DNA of 64,000 nucleotides from Argyresthia goedartella (GCA_949825045.1 OX463820.1:6336501-6400500); one strand, 5' to 3'; positions 11,760 to 23,690 are shown, counted from the stretch's first letter. The notes: generated by a model from the sequence alone, not told the origin. Program-made: numbers and translations.

Positions 11760-12230
11760 AAGGTAGGTAACTATGTTAAAAAAATACCGCACATTTAAAG
11801 TTGCAATTAAATTATTTCGCAGCACAGGGCTCACTGCTTGATGTATTCAACGAAACTGAAGAAATATTCCAACAGTCCGAGCCAGCTAGCGTACTGAATT
11901 CAGCCATATGTTTCACATAAACAAGAAGGTACTTTACAACGTAGCTAACAATTCACCTTCCGCCAACATTTTCATTCAACAATGTTGAGATTATCGAATA
12001 AAGCGCGTCAAGCCAGCTGAGTGGTTCTCCCGCAATATCACCACTCGATAAAATGGCGGATATCGAGTGATTCTCACTCAAAATCACTCGATACCCTTAT
12101 TTCGAATACGCGAGAATCACCCTCTGATTCGAATGTGATAATCAAATCTTTCAAGGCTTTCAGAAACCTTGGCTGAGTTTCTAAGAACAAACAAAATAAA
12201 ACCGGTCAGGACGTCCGACACCTCACACGA
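11760..12230. other. Intergenic, no gene recognised
   Basis: A cluster of TCGAATA, ATCACTCGAT and CACTCGATA words (about 11,990-12,120) hints at a decayed inverted repeat. No boundaries could be set. Confidence 0.35.
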
Positions 12231-12885
12231 AGGGTTCCATACCATTGTACACGGAAAAACGTAAAACGACAGTATTTTGTACGTACGTATCTTTTTAATT
12301 CTTAATAATAAAGTATTAAATACTAGGTAGGACTACATTCAGAATTGAAACATTAAAAAAGAGTTTTGTACCAACCATGAAGTAGGTATGTAAGATGTAC
12401 CTACTCAGGTTATCGAAACTCTAAGCTCATTGAAACCAGAATGGATAGAAATTGAGTAAATTATTCACAGAAATAAAAACAAATACGTTGAAAAACTTTA
12501 TATAATTGATTATAATTCGAATGAGCAATTAATCGTATAATGTCAAATACCTACCTAAGCACAAAACTCAATACCCGCAATTAAAGATCTTTTCCGATAA
12601 TATTGGGGGAGTCCAGTTCAGATAACAAATAAAACAAAATGGCTAAGAAAATGGCCATACAAATAATCTCTTGAATGGGTAGGTACTACTTTTAATTCTT
12701 AAAAATCCGTATGTTGTATATTTGTTTTTATAGCGGCAATAGAAATACACCCTCTGTGAAAATTTCACCTCTCTACCTATTTCGGTTGACCCGGTAGAGC
12801 CCGGTGACGGACGGACGGACGGACGGACAGCGGAGGCTTAGTAATAGGGTCCAGTTTGACACCCTTCGTGTACGTATGGAACCCC
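12231..12885. mobile_element. Inverted-repeat element with a GGAC tetranucleotide block
   Basis: GGTTCCATAC at 12233-12242 is matched by its reverse complement at 12874-12883. The flanking GAAGGG/CCCTTC words extend the inverted pairing imperfectly. Near the right end is a short GGAC repeat (12806-12827) followed by TTAGTAATAGGGTCC. I recognise this arrangement, GGTTCC termini with a GACGGACGGAC block and AATAGGGTCC, as a widespread arthropod repeat. No protein is encoded. Confidence 0.6.
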
Positions 12886-12889
12886 AAAC

Positions 12890-13858
12890 ATAAGAGCAAT
12901 TCTTTTATAATTATATTCTGAAGAAGACCCTTAATAAAGGTTAAGTAGATTTCTCCAGGAGAAGTTATAGGTAAATAGTTGTCAACATTATATCTGCCTA
13001 CATACCTAGATGTAGCTGATGCATTTGTAACACTTCGATTTGTTTACGAACTTATCCGCGTTCAGAATTGCAAAATGTTCTTAAAATATGTTCCAAAGAT
13101 AAACTAAATCGAAAGTGACCTTTGAATTCTTCGAAAAGAAAAGCTTGAAAAGCATAATGTATTTTAAAATTATCTCGGTGGAATCGACGGACGAAAAATA
13201 TTTAGGGATGACATGACACGAAACCACCCTTTGTTATGAGTTATGACCTAGGTCAACTGAAAATAGTCGGTACCTAGGTCTCCACTCTAGTAGCGTCCTG
13301 CGCAAAGGTCATTGCTCTATATCTATGACGTACCTACCTACCGCATCGCCTTCTGATAAGAAGTGATGTTGATAACGAACAGCCTAGCCTCTTTCATTGT
13401 AAGATTAAAATGTAATCAACAGTCTGCTTTATTTTCGGCAATTACTTTTAGATAGTACATAAAAAGTGTTTGAATTGTAGCTACCTATAACTAAAATTAG
13501 ATATTTGAAGAAAATTTAGTTATTACAACGCCATCTAGTAAAAACAGGAGTAATCAAACGCGTGGTAGAGCTAATTGTGGTCGTGGAGCTAATCTGCTTG
13601 CTTTAGTCTTACGCTCGCCCACTTCATAGCGCACTCAGTTTCACTTCGCTAACACTTCAATAGATGGCGCGCCAGTATCAAAAATTAAACGTATATTACC
13701 CAATTCCAAAGTAACAGATAGATTAATCTGTTAGTTAACTGGTAGTGTACAATTAATTATGATGCTCGTAAGGTTAGTCATCAGATACTTAATAACTTGT
13801 GCCCTAACGGAACAAATCTAAAGTGAGAGATATTTTAGTATATTAGTTCATTATTATA
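12890..13858. other. AT-rich spacer, nothing recognised
   Basis: No reading frame, repeat pair or RNA gene could be supported. Confidence 0.4.
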
Positions 13859-13886
13859 GAAGTTCGAATCCCGGTAAGAGCAAATA
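13859..13886 (+). mobile_element. SINE family A copy 2, left piece (5'-truncated)
   Basis: GTTCGAATCCCGGTAAGAGC is the B-box region of family A in plus orientation. The upstream A-box half is missing. The SINE stops at CAAATA, where the mariner begins, and resumes at 15,234. Confidence 0.8.
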
Positions 13887-14074
13887 TTAGGTCCTTACAT
13901 ATGAAATTGGCGTTTCGCCGTACTGGCCACTTTGATCTCAAATATCTCCTCTATGGTTAGGAATTCCAAATTCAAATTTAGACAGCTATTTACTCATGTA
14001 TTTGTGTTTCTAAAATTATAATTCATTAGTTTTTTCCTCAATTGTTTTTTTTCTTGCGTCACTCAGCTTACAAA

Positions 14075-15165
14075 ATGGAAAACTTGAAATATCGCGTTAT
14101 TTACACAGACTTGAATAGTATTTATATCGATGGTTATTTACGAGCCGTTTCTGCAGCACTGGTGCCACGGTTGAACTAATGTTCTACCGTGGCACCAGTG
14201 CTGCAGAAACGGCTCGAAGGATTAATGATGTGTATGGCGACGGTGCTGCAATAGAAAACACAGTGCGTTTTTGGTTCCAACGTTTTCGTTCTGGAAATTT
14301 CGACCTGCAGAACAAGCCCCGTGGACGGCCGGAGACCAATGTTGATAATGAAGAATTTAAGGCTATTGTGGAAGCGGATCCATCGCAAACCACATCCGAG
14401 TTAGCTGCAGGCTGCGGTGTTAGTGATAAAACTGTTTTAATCCACTTGAAGCAAATTGGGAAGGTGAAAAAGCTTAAAAGGTGGGTACCTCACGAACTGA
14501 GTGAAGCAAATCCACAAACGCGCGTTGACTGCTGCGTTGCATTACTCACCCGGCACAATAATGAAAGGATTTTAAATCGAATCATTACCTGTGATGAAAA
14601 GTGGATCCTATACGATAATCGGAAGCGCTCATCGCAATGGCTGAACCCTGTCGAACCAGCCAAACCATGCCCCAAGCGAAAATTGACTCCAAAAAAGTTA
14701 ATTGTGAGCGTTTGGTGGACTAGTGCTGGCGTCGTTCACTACAGCTTTCCCAAATCTGGCCAGACGATTACGGCAGATGTCTATTGTCAGCAACTGCAAA
14801 TCATAATGGAAAAGCTAGCTGCTAAACAACCGTGGCTGGTCAATCGCTCTAGGCCACTGCTGCTTCATGATAACGCTAGACCACACACTGCACAACAGAC
14901 GGCTACCATATTAGAGGAGCTTCAATTGGAATGTCTAAGACATCCACCCTACTCTCCGGACCTTACTCCAACAGATTACCATTTTTTTCGCAATTTGGAT
15001 AACTTCTTGAAAGGGAAAAAATTCAACTCCGATGGATGATTCAATCAAGGATCAAGATTTTATTGATTCCCGTCCGAATGTTTTTTTTAGTAAAGGGATC
15101 GAAGAACTACCTATGAGATGGCAAAAGTGTATAGATAGCAATGGTGTACATACTTGGATTAAATA
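14075..15165 (+). pseudogene. mariner transposase, disrupted (cecropia-type DD34D)
   Basis: This is a cut-and-paste DNA transposase. The start ATG at 14075 begins MENLKYRVIY and then runs into inserted sequence and a stop. The main frame (14179-15039) carries the N-terminal helix-turn-helix region, the WVPHEL linker motif, and a catalytic core: first aspartate in TCDEKW, second in HDNARPHTA, third in YSPDLTPTDYHFF. Thirty-four residues lie between the second and third aspartates, giving DD34D with all three present. Frame is lost near 15,037. The normal C-terminus, containing MRWQKCIDSNG, continues in another frame to TAA at about 15,165. The WVPHEL and YSPDL context resembles the cecropia subfamily (inference). 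It cannot make an active enzyme as it stands. Confidence 0.9.
14141..14216. repeat. Perfect 31-bp foldback inside the mariner
   Basis: Arms 14141-14171 and 14186-14216 are exact reverse complements with a 14-base loop. The right arm is the genuine transposase coding sequence (FYRGTSAAETA region). The left arm is an inverted copy of it placed upstream, so it separates the start codon region from the rest of the gene. Confidence 0.95.
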
Positions 15166-15235
15166 AATATATCATATTTAAAAAAATAACGACTCTATGT
15201 TCCTCCCATGCAAAACGCCAATTTCATATGTAATA

Positions 15236-15400
15236 TTTGTGTGATGAGCATGAATGTTTGTTTCTTAGTCTTGGATGTTTTCTATGTATTTACATAAGTA
15301 TTCATCTCAATTAAATTCATCATCGTTTAGTACCCATAACACAAGCCTTGTTGAGCTTAGTATGGGCCTAGCTCGATTTGTGTTAGAATGTCCTTTAAAC
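15236..15400 (+). mobile_element. SINE family A copy 2, right piece
   Basis: The sequence continues the SINE interrupted by the mariner: TGTGTGATGAGCATGAATG, TCTTGGATGTTTTCTATG, then CCATAACACAAGCC and TTGTTGAGCTTAGTATGGG, as in copy 1 in reverse complement. Confidence 0.8.
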
Positions 15401-16479
15401 AAAGGTTCCAGAACTAGAGTTAGTCATATCCTCACCCAGTTTAAACATATTAACTAATGACATCAACGTCAAGTAAAAATGAGAGACACATAATATTCTG
15501 AATGTAAACGAAAGCACGCCAGAGATGATTGACTGCGGTTTTTACAACTCTAATAATAAGTGGAGACAGAAATAAAATGCTCTCGGAAAGTATTTGGCTT
15601 TTCAACGAGGCCTAATGAGGCCGTTCACCGAGATAACGCAATAACTCTTCAGCTGACGAATAATGCTTCCCTATATAGATCGCGACAGGTTGGGATGGCA
15701 ATCAATGAAAACATTGTCGCCCCCATTGCCTATCGGATTACCCGTCCACTTCACTCGCACGTTTACCCACCCATACAACCCACTGTGAACTTTGAGGACG
15801 ATAGAGAAGTTTGGGTGATTGCTCTGCAGGCACCTAACAAAGTTTTCAACTTTGATAATCGTACTGTCGTAATTATAACATCAAAGTATCTGGTGTATTT
15901 TTATCGATACTTAATTTATTCAAGAATCTAGGTTTATTATTTACATAATTTTGAACCTACAACAGTTTTAAAAATAATAAATTGTCCAACAAGTCCGAAT
16001 GTCGCTAATCCCGGCCACTCTGCTTCTAATTGTGTTTCTAATGGCGGCCCCTCCTAGGGTCATCACAATAATAGAATTATGAGGTTAGTTTGACATTTTG
16101 TTTGACATACTTTTTTTTTGTATATTTGATATTTATATACCTTAATATTCTTATTCCTACCATTAAGGTAATACCATCATATTCTTATTCCTAAAATAGG
16201 ACACATTATAAACCTACATATTTTTTGGTCATGAAATATGTGTTTTTTTTTTTAAAAATCCTTACAAATCCATCTTATAAACTGTGTTTTTTGGTTAGGG
16301 TGTTTCAAAGTATGTAACAATGGTTAGTTTTTTACTCATGCTAGCACCTTCCAACGTATGTAGGTCGATTTACTTGAATCTCTGCCAGTATATTTAAATT
16401 TAACTATTTGAGTATTTATATATTTTTTTTCAATTCGGCATTCTCTATGAACAAGAAAATAATTCACTACAACATTACA
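15401..16479. other. Spacer before the first LINE
   Basis: A 123-codon open frame (15560-15931, plus) has no recognisable domain and no promoter, and is left unannotated. The right part (16,080-16,480) is T-rich and may include the decayed 5' part of the LINE that follows. Confidence 0.35.
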
Positions 16480-16495
16480 ATATTTACCTAAATAA

Positions 16496-16930
16496 CCAAC
16501 CACCCTAATTATTTTAATTGGTAGAAGGGAAAATGTATCTAAAAAACTAATTACTAAATACTTTTCCAAATTAAATTCTTTACAAAATGTAGATAGAATA
16601 ATCTTGTTTGCGTTTCCCTTCAGCCAATCTTTGTCACAACATGAAAATCATATAAGACATGATTATAATACATTTATACACACATTGACATGTCGTCATA
16701 CTGAAAAATTTCATTTCATAGACACCAATATTTGTATTGGAAAATATTTTTATTTGACTAAGGATAGGTATTACCTATCTAGGTTTTATACAAAACAGAT
16801 AGCACAGTCACTATCTTATTTTATTTTGAACTCAGTCAAGTTTTTGACTAATGAAACGCCTGCTTCTATTGAGCAGTGTAATAATAATGACATGTACTCC
16901 TTGGAATCTGTTCCAAGCTCTTTAAATTAA
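16496..16930 (+). pseudogene. ORF1-like segment of the LINE (esterase-type)
   Basis: The open frame begins after a stop at 16493 and carries hydrophobic strand LIILIGRRENV, then DRIILFAFPFSQSLSQH and a region with KFHFIDTN and KDRYYLSRFYTKQIAQSL. The order (ILIG, then a possible P-SQ loop, then a conserved D/H-rich end) resembles the SGNH-type esterase domain found in ORF1 of some CR1-like LINEs. The catalytic serine part is not visible, so the assignment is tentative. It lies about 120 bp upstream of the endonuclease frame, consistent with ORF1/ORF2 order. Confidence 0.4.
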
Positions 16931-17052
16931 CCCATAGGACAACAGAGAGTAACTCTGGCAGTAATATTAATATTTGTATAAATATACCTTCATCTTGCCC
17001 ATTAAATCAAGTTACTAGTAATGAAAAATGTAAAAGTAAGAATATTTTAAAC

Positions 17053-19844
17053 GTGGTTCATCAAAATATACAGGGCATGTTAAGTAAAGAACTGGAAATT
17101 GAGTTATTCATGAACTGTAATAATATTGATATTTTATGTATAACAGAGCACTTTTTAAAGAGTTATCAGTTCATGTTCAACTTTAATAACCACCACGTTG
17201 CTAGTTCGTTCAACAGAAAAACAGCTGATCGCGGTGGCTCCTTAATACTTGTAAATAATAGTTTTAAATATAAGGAACGAGTTGACATAGTGAGCCTGTC
17301 TGTTGAGCGTACCATGGAAATAGCCTGTATTGAACTTGAACAACTTATTGTAATGAGCGTATACAGACCACCAGATTCATCCTTTGATTTATTCGAAAAG
17401 AAAATGGATGAAGTGTTGATTAAAATCAGCGATAAAAACAAAATTTTATAATTTGTGGTGATTTTAATGTTAATCTGTTAGAGGATAATAATATTTGTAC
17501 TAGATTAAAATCTTTATTTTTATGTCACAACATGAACTATCTGTTTTTGGAGCCTACTAGAATTACTGCAACATCTGCTACCTGCATTGACAATATATTT
17601 ACTAACATTACGCCCATTTTCAAATCGGTCATCAATAAATTAACCTCTGATCACTCTGGTCAGATAGGTATATTCAATATTAAAATAAAAAAGGACCAAA
17701 AAGAGGATATTACATGTGTGCCCGTTAGTGACACTCGGCTTGAACACTACAGGAATAATATTTTAGATAAACTATGGGAAATACCATACAGTGACGATCC
17801 AAATTTGTTGTACAACTCAGTATTTAACCTTGTCAAAAATGAATATGATACGGTATTTAAATCAAAAACTATAAAAGTTAATAACAAAGCTTTGTTAAGT
17901 GATTGGGCGACAGTTGGAATTCATAGGAGCAGACGAAGATTATATGAACTCTATGAAGAGAAATCATATAACAAAAATACGGCCTTTCTAGATTATGTTC
18001 GTAGTTATTCAAAAATGTTTAAACGCGTTTGTGCCGTAGCTAAATCTAATTTCATTAAAAACAAAATTGAATCTAGTAGCAATGTAATGAAAACGACTTG
18101 GCAAATTATAAACAGAGAGACTGGAAAGGCCAAAGCTACACATAATAACTTCAAGCTTAAGATAGATAATCAATTGCTAAGTACAGACCTAGAAGTAGCA
18201 AAAGCTTTCGAAAATTTCTTTACGGACATTCCAGTTTCAACAAGTCTTTAAATTCATCTCCCGCTGCTGCTGAATCTATACTTTAACAAAACTTTGAGGA
18301 TTGTAAAACAGATTTTAAATTTAGGCACGTAAATAATGAAGACATTGTAAAAGCGTTTAAATCCCTGGAAATGAAAAAGACAGCTGACGCCCATGGTCTA
18401 TCAGTAAAAATTATTAGTTCCATTGTAGATTGTATTGCACCTCACCTTTGTTGTATATTTAATCAATGTATAGATAATGGTGTGTTTCCTGACTTGATGA
18501 AACTAAGTAAAGTTATACCTTTATTCAAAGCTGGTAGTACCTCAGACAGACCCCACCAATTTTAGACCCATATCGATACTACCAACGCTTAGCAAAATAT
18601 TTGAAAAACTCATACTTAATCAATTGCAAAGTCATTTTTATCTCAATAATTTAATTCATATTGCTCAGTTTGGTTTCACAAAGGGTCGTTCAACAGCCGA
18701 TGCTGGTGTTGAACTAATCGACAATATTTTTGATGCCTGGGAAGACGCAATGGATGCAATAGGTGTCTTCTGCGATCTATCCAAGGCTTTTGATTGCGTC
18801 CATCATGACACTCTTTTCAGGAAGTTACGCCATTATGGTGTAAAAGATCAGGCACTTGGCCTTCTGGAGTCATATCTAACAGATAGGGTTCAGATGGTCG
18901 ATGTTAATGGGAAAAGATCACCTGGGTCTTCAATAAGTATGGGCGTACCGCAAGGTTCAATTCTTGGTCCTTTCTTGTTTTTAGTATATATTAATGATTT
19001 ACCTTACCTTGTTAAAGCAAAACATGGGTTAGTATTGTTTGCCGATGATACTTCTTTGATATTTAAAGTTAAAAGACAGCAATCAAATTATGACGAGGTA
19101 AACAATGCTATCTCTAGTATAGTGAACTGGTTTACTGTTAACAATTTATTACTTAATGAAAAGAAAACTAAATGTATTAAATTCGTGTTACCCAATGTGA
19201 ACCCGGTAACTACAGACATATTTATAAAAGGACAGAGATTGGACCTTGTGCAGTCGACTGTCTTTTTGGGCATTACTTTAGACGCCAAACTACAATGGGA
19301 TCCTCATATAAATAAATTGTCGAACAGACTGAGTTCGGCAGCGTTCGCAGTTAAAAAAATTAAGAGTTCTTACCGACGTAGACACTAATGTCTAATGACC
19401 TATGGTATTTTATTGTGGGGTCACGCTGCGAATGCTAATAGTATATTTATTCTGCAGAAACGGGCTGTTCGTGCAATTTATAGATTAGGGCCTAGAGTGT
19501 CACTGAGGGAAAAGTTTAAAGAAATCAATATTCTGACATTTGTGTCTCAATATATCTATGACAATCTTGTGTATGTAAAAAGAAATATAACTAATTTTCA
19601 GAAGTACAGTGATATACACAATTTTAATACTAGAAATAAAGACAAGTTGGTTGCTTATGTAAGCTGACTACATAAAATTAGTAATTCTTTTAAAGGCAAT
19701 TGTATACGCTATTACAATAAGGTCCCTACTGATATTAAAAACTTACCTTTAGACAAGTTTAAAATAATAATAAAACAGAAATTGTATAAAAAAGGTTACT
19801 ATAGGATATCTGATTACTTAGAGGACAGATGTCCATGGGAATAG
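17053..19844 (+). pseudogene. LINE ORF2: endonuclease and reverse transcriptase, frameshifted
   Basis: The N-terminal part (17053-17451) is an apurinic-type endonuclease: HQNIQGM, ITEHFLK, VYRPPDSS. After a frameshift the GDFNVNLL motif and then DHSGQIG follow up to 18251. After another shift the reverse transcriptase runs with FNQCIDNGVFPD, VIPLFKAG, FGFTKGRSTADA, FCDLSKAFDCVHHDTL, GVPQGSILGP and the catalytic FADDTSL. A single-base shift near 18,556 splits the FRPIS motif. A shift and stop near 19,385 precede LMTYGILLWG, and a TGA interrupts near 19,665. The last frame ends at about 19,844. Motif spacing fits one full-length ORF2. The group (CR1/Daphne versus jockey) is an inference from the GVPQGSILGPFLF wording and tail. 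Confidence 0.85.
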
Positions 19845-20164
19845 ATTGTTTGAGTAACAGGCTGTTTCGATATATAATTAGCATTCATTTTGTAATTTGA
19901 CAATATTTTATTTAAAAAAGGAAACGCAAAAGATGCGACGACTGTGGAGTTTCTTCGGTGAGCTCTTCTCCACAGATTCCGCCATTGTGTTAGTGAACTC
20001 ACCAAAAAAAATGTAATGACGGATCTAAGTGATGTAACAACATCCTATGGAAATAAATGATTTTTGATTTGATTTGATTTGATTCACTACCTACTACCTT
20101 AAATCCTTAAAAACACTACTAAATATACTACCTTATATAAAATCACGCTAAGTCACGCCTTTTC

Positions 20165-21765
20165 CCGTACACCTGAAATCAAAATTTTTGCCATCCCTGA
20201 CCCAATACAAGTGGACGCCATTAGAAGCTCCGTATTATCCAAATACAGTAGGAGTGACCTTTGACTGAAGAATGAAGTTTGACACTCATGTGAAGTCACA
20301 GTGCGCTAAGGCCTTCAGAGTCCTATTCCAATTCAAGAGAGCTGTGGGGAACAGATGGGGAATGCAGCCAGAAATCGTCCATTGGATCTACACGACAATC
20401 ATTCTACCAAGGATGCTATACGGATCAATTGTATGTTGGAAAAGAACAGAACTAGCAACGACAAAAAAAGAGTTTGGCAAGGAGCAAAGATTGGCATGTC
20501 TTATGATCACATGAGCCATGAGGTCTACACCAACGGCATCTTTACTCACAATGCTCAATCTAAACCTATTGCATTTAGAAGTAAAAAGGACAGCAACTGA
20601 ACAATAGTACAGAATGAAAATGAACAAAGAATGGAAAGGCAACTCTATAGACAAAGGTCATGCCTCCATTGTAGAAACGACAGGTGGAATGTTGGCATTG
20701 CTATTGGCAAACAACGACCTGATAAAGAAGGAAATGCGATTCGATAAGAAATACCGCATCCATATTGGAACAAGAGAAAATTGGGGAATAGAAACAGACC
20801 AACCGGTTGTAACTTGCTTCACGGATGGCTCAAGAAGAGAGAGCACAAAACTAGCAGGAGCTGGTTTTTGCATCATGGACAGCAATAAACAAGACAAATC
20901 AAATGCCTTGGGGCTATACGCCAGCGTGTTCCAAGCGGAAATCTATAATGGAATGCACTGAAGCACTAAGGGAAACAGCAGAAATCAAAAACAAGACAGT
21001 AGTAATTTATTCTGAAAGTCACGCATGTTTAAAGGCGCGTAGGCATCCAATGAATTAATCTGCACTAGTCAAAGAGTGTAAGGCCAGTCTTAACTTTTTG
21101 GGAAAAACATCAGAAATAATTATCGCATGGGTCCCCGGTCATGAATGGATTCACGGTAACGAAAAAGCAGATGAGCTGGCAAGAAACGGCGCTGATGAAC
21201 GTTTAATAGACCAGAACCAAGATTACCTATAACAGCGACTGTCACAAAAAACATCGTCAACATGATAGCTACGCGAGATACAAACCTAGAGTGGAAGAAC
21301 ACCAAAGACTGTAGGCAGTCCAAGATATTTATCTTAAGGAAGGACCCCAAAAAGGCTAACTATTTACTTATTCTCAGTAGGGAAAACTTAGCGATACTGG
21401 TAGGTGTGGTGACAGGTCACTGCAAACTAAATAGACACCTATCATTATTAAGGCTCGTACAGGACCCATCATGCCCTCACTATGGCTTGGAGGAAAGTAG
21501 CCAGCACTTCTTGGGAGAATGCGTAATGTATTCAAACATAAGATGGTGAACACTAGGGATGGATAAAATTAAAGCAGATGATTTGTCAAACTTAAAGTTT
21601 AGCGACATCCTAGAATTCATTAAACGATCAAGAAGATTTGGGGTGGGACATCTTTTGAACCAACAGTAACCAGTGCCGAAACGCTGGGAATTGGGTGAAA
21701 TAGTCACGTTGGAGGACTTATCACCCGCTTGTGGGTCAGCATCATCCAAACACCCCGGCTTCAAT
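20165..21765 (+). mobile_element. LINE 3' fragment with an RNase H domain, decayed
   Basis: This 5'-truncated element contains the end of a reverse transcriptase (KFDTHVKSQCAKAFRVLFQF, YGSIVCWK), a linker (KGHASIVE) and an RNase H domain. The RNase H signatures are FTDGSRRES with GAGFCIMD, FQAEIY, IYSESHA and WVPGHEWIHGNEKADELA. A C-terminal zinc-knuckle-like part follows (GHCKLNRHL, CPHYGLEESSQHFLGEC). The IYSESHA block carries glutamate where SDS is usual. Several stops and shifts (near 20,512, 20,950 and 21,230) inactivate it. RNase H places it in the I/R1/LOA side of LINEs rather than with the preceding element. Confidence 0.8.
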
Positions 21766-21794
21766 TAAAAAATCCACACATTTATTGTTGAAGG

Positions 21795-22198
21795 GTCAGT
21801 GCACTCTCTACTACATCAAGATACCTCTGGAGATTTTGAAATAGCCATTTGAGCAATTTAAAAAGCATGTTAAAGCGACGTTGTCGAAAAAGGGATATTA
21901 AAATGTTCAAGATTACTTAAATGATAGAATTGTATGGGGTTAATCTAGCTCAACACAGATCTTCCTGTTAATAATTTTGTAATAATTTATTCCTGCTTAT
22001 GAATCCTAATAATTAAATTTTTGATATTTGTATTAGTTAAGCACAACCTGTTTTTAAAAGAGATCAAAAAATCAATCTAGGAGTTTCTACGCCCTTTTTT
22101 CCCTCAGTGGTCCAATGTAGAGAAGAGGCAAAAAATGACGTTTGCTAAGTATATGTAAATATCTACAGTAATAAAGTACTTTGACTTTGACTTTGATA
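21795..22198 (+). mobile_element. LINE 3' tail, family T copy 1
   Basis: This is a truncated tail whose last coding piece reads KKGY..VQDYLNDRIVWG. A 3' untranslated region follows with TTTCCCTCAGTGGTCCAATG and a simple tail TTTGACTTTGACTTTGA. Copies in the opposite orientation lie at 25,895-26,285 and 37,420-37,790. The coding end resembles that of the 16.5-20.1 kb LINE, so they are relatives. Confidence 0.75.
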
Positions 22199-23555
22199 TT
22201 GCCGCCCACCGCAATTTTCACTTATTGACAACATAAAACTCAAAAAACAAATCGGAAATCGGTGCATTTGTACATATGTCCAAAATCATATTCAAAAGAA
22301 AAACAAACATTTAAGATAACAGTAACCCACAACCACCCACTTAAATCATAATCAATCATGTCTTCCCGATTGCTATTCTGAACTGTCGCGAACTATATAC
22401 ACAAGTTTATGCAACTTCATATATAAATCAAGAATCTTCTCTTATTTTTAGCTTCAGAGGAGACATCAAAAGATAAAGAATATCTAATTAAGAAGTTAAA
22501 TTATTCTTGTTCCTAAAAAGGTAAAAATATAAGCATCCAAGCCATGTTAAGTATTGTAGGGTTTTTATCCTTATCCAATTATTAAACTACCACAAAACAC
22601 ATAATTAATAGTCAACGCTAATATTTAGTGATCAGTACAAAATTATGCCGCAATCATAAAATCTACCGTCGTAAGCCGTAGTATGCTGTGTGTCGTCATG
22701 ACAGTATATTGATTAATGACATGGGTAACAAGAAGTTAATGAATAAAGAGTCATTGAATTGGCTTGGGAAACAGTAGACTAGAATATCAAGGGCAAGAGA
22801 CAGGAACAAATGGCTCCCCATGGAAGAGGGGATAGGCACTACCCAGGACTGTGATGAAGTGGACTTCTATTTGCCTCAGCAATTTGATAGTAGGGTCACC
22901 CCGTCGCGTGAAATTCAACAATCACCAGATAGACTAGCCCCCATTGGGCCAAGGTTACGGGATGATACGCAGAACGAAAAGAATGGAGTGAATTGCAAAC
23001 TAATAGGAGGGTGTGACCAGGGTTGGACTCGCGGATTTATGATGATAATGGCCCCGCGATTAGATATGGGTTAGGTCAGTGCTAAGGCATTAGTCGAAAA
23101 TAGTTTTTCTTCCATGGAAAATACAATCAAGGTAAAGCTACGGTGTTTATAATGAATATGATGTGAATGATACAGGGATGATTCAAAGAAAAACAGTCTA
23201 TTATGTTTCATTCTATGGGCAACACATAATACTCAAAGAGACACCGAACAAATGGCTGTACAAAACCATTACACGCTCATTTGAGTTTAATGATATTCGA
23301 CAATATTCTAACACCTATTAATATACCAACATTTATAGACACCATAGTTGGAAGAGTTAAAACGCACGTGACAAGAATTAATTACCATTTTATTGAGATG
23401 ATAGACACGTACTTAGTATTAGCGTGTAGTTAGTTACATACTAATCACTAGGCAACGGGAAAGCACACGCCTGCTGTACCGTTAATTTCAGTGAACTTGC
23501 GTATCAAATGGACAAACCTGATAGTCCTGATACGCCTAAAATAATTCATAAGTAT
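22199..23555. other. Intergenic, no gene supported
   Basis: The 84-codon frame at 22820-23074 follows words resembling the extreme 3' coding end of a LINE (arginine-rich, RNKW) in another frame. This is too weak to annotate. Confidence 0.35.
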
Positions 23556-23690
23556 TTATTGCAAACAAATATTTTACAAGTTACATTAAAATAAAATGTT
23601 TGTACAAATGCGAGCTTATCTCTAAAAAGAGATTTCTTCCAGCAAACCAAGCCATTAAAGGAAATATTATTATAAAAGGTAGGTAGGCAG
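23556..23690 (-). mobile_element. LINE 3' end fragment
   Basis: On the minus strand the sequence CTGGAAGAAATCTCTTTTTA, GAGATAAG, CATTTGTAC and GCAATAAATA has the form of the widespread lepidopteran LINE 3' untranslated region ending with a GCAATAAA signal. This rests on recall of that repeat, not on a second copy in the window. Confidence 0.45.

Larger units (their letters stand above)
13887..15233 (+). mobile_element. mariner element (Tc1/mariner, DD34D), inactivated
   Basis: The left end TTAGGTCCTTACATATGAAA and right end ...TTTCATATGTAA are inverted repeats sharing TTACATATGAAATTGGCGTT. The right end lacks the outer eight bases TTAGGTCC seen on the left. A TA duplication flanks the element (13885-13886 and 15234-15235). 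Removing the element and one TA restores the continuous SINE sequence CAAATATTTGTGTGATG. At 1,347 bp it is normal mariner size. It encodes one transposase, broken near its start and near its end. Confidence 0.9.
16480..20086 (+). mobile_element. LINE of the jockey/CR1 group, long but broken
   Basis: In order the element has an esterase-like ORF1 segment, an endonuclease and a reverse transcriptase, then a C-terminal segment ending KKGYYRISDYLED. A short 3' untranslated region follows, ending in a TTTGA/TGATT simple repeat at about 20,057-20,085. Such simple-repeat tails instead of poly(A) are typical of CR1/L2/Daphne-like elements. The 5' end was not located. Four or more frameshifts make it inactive. 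Confidence 0.8.

Noticed and set aside
15560..15931. 123-codon plus-strand protein
   Set aside because: Open but without any domain, promoter or splice sites; kept only as a note in the spacer entry.
16336..16569. 77-codon minus-strand protein
   Set aside because: Antisense to the esterase-like LINE segment.
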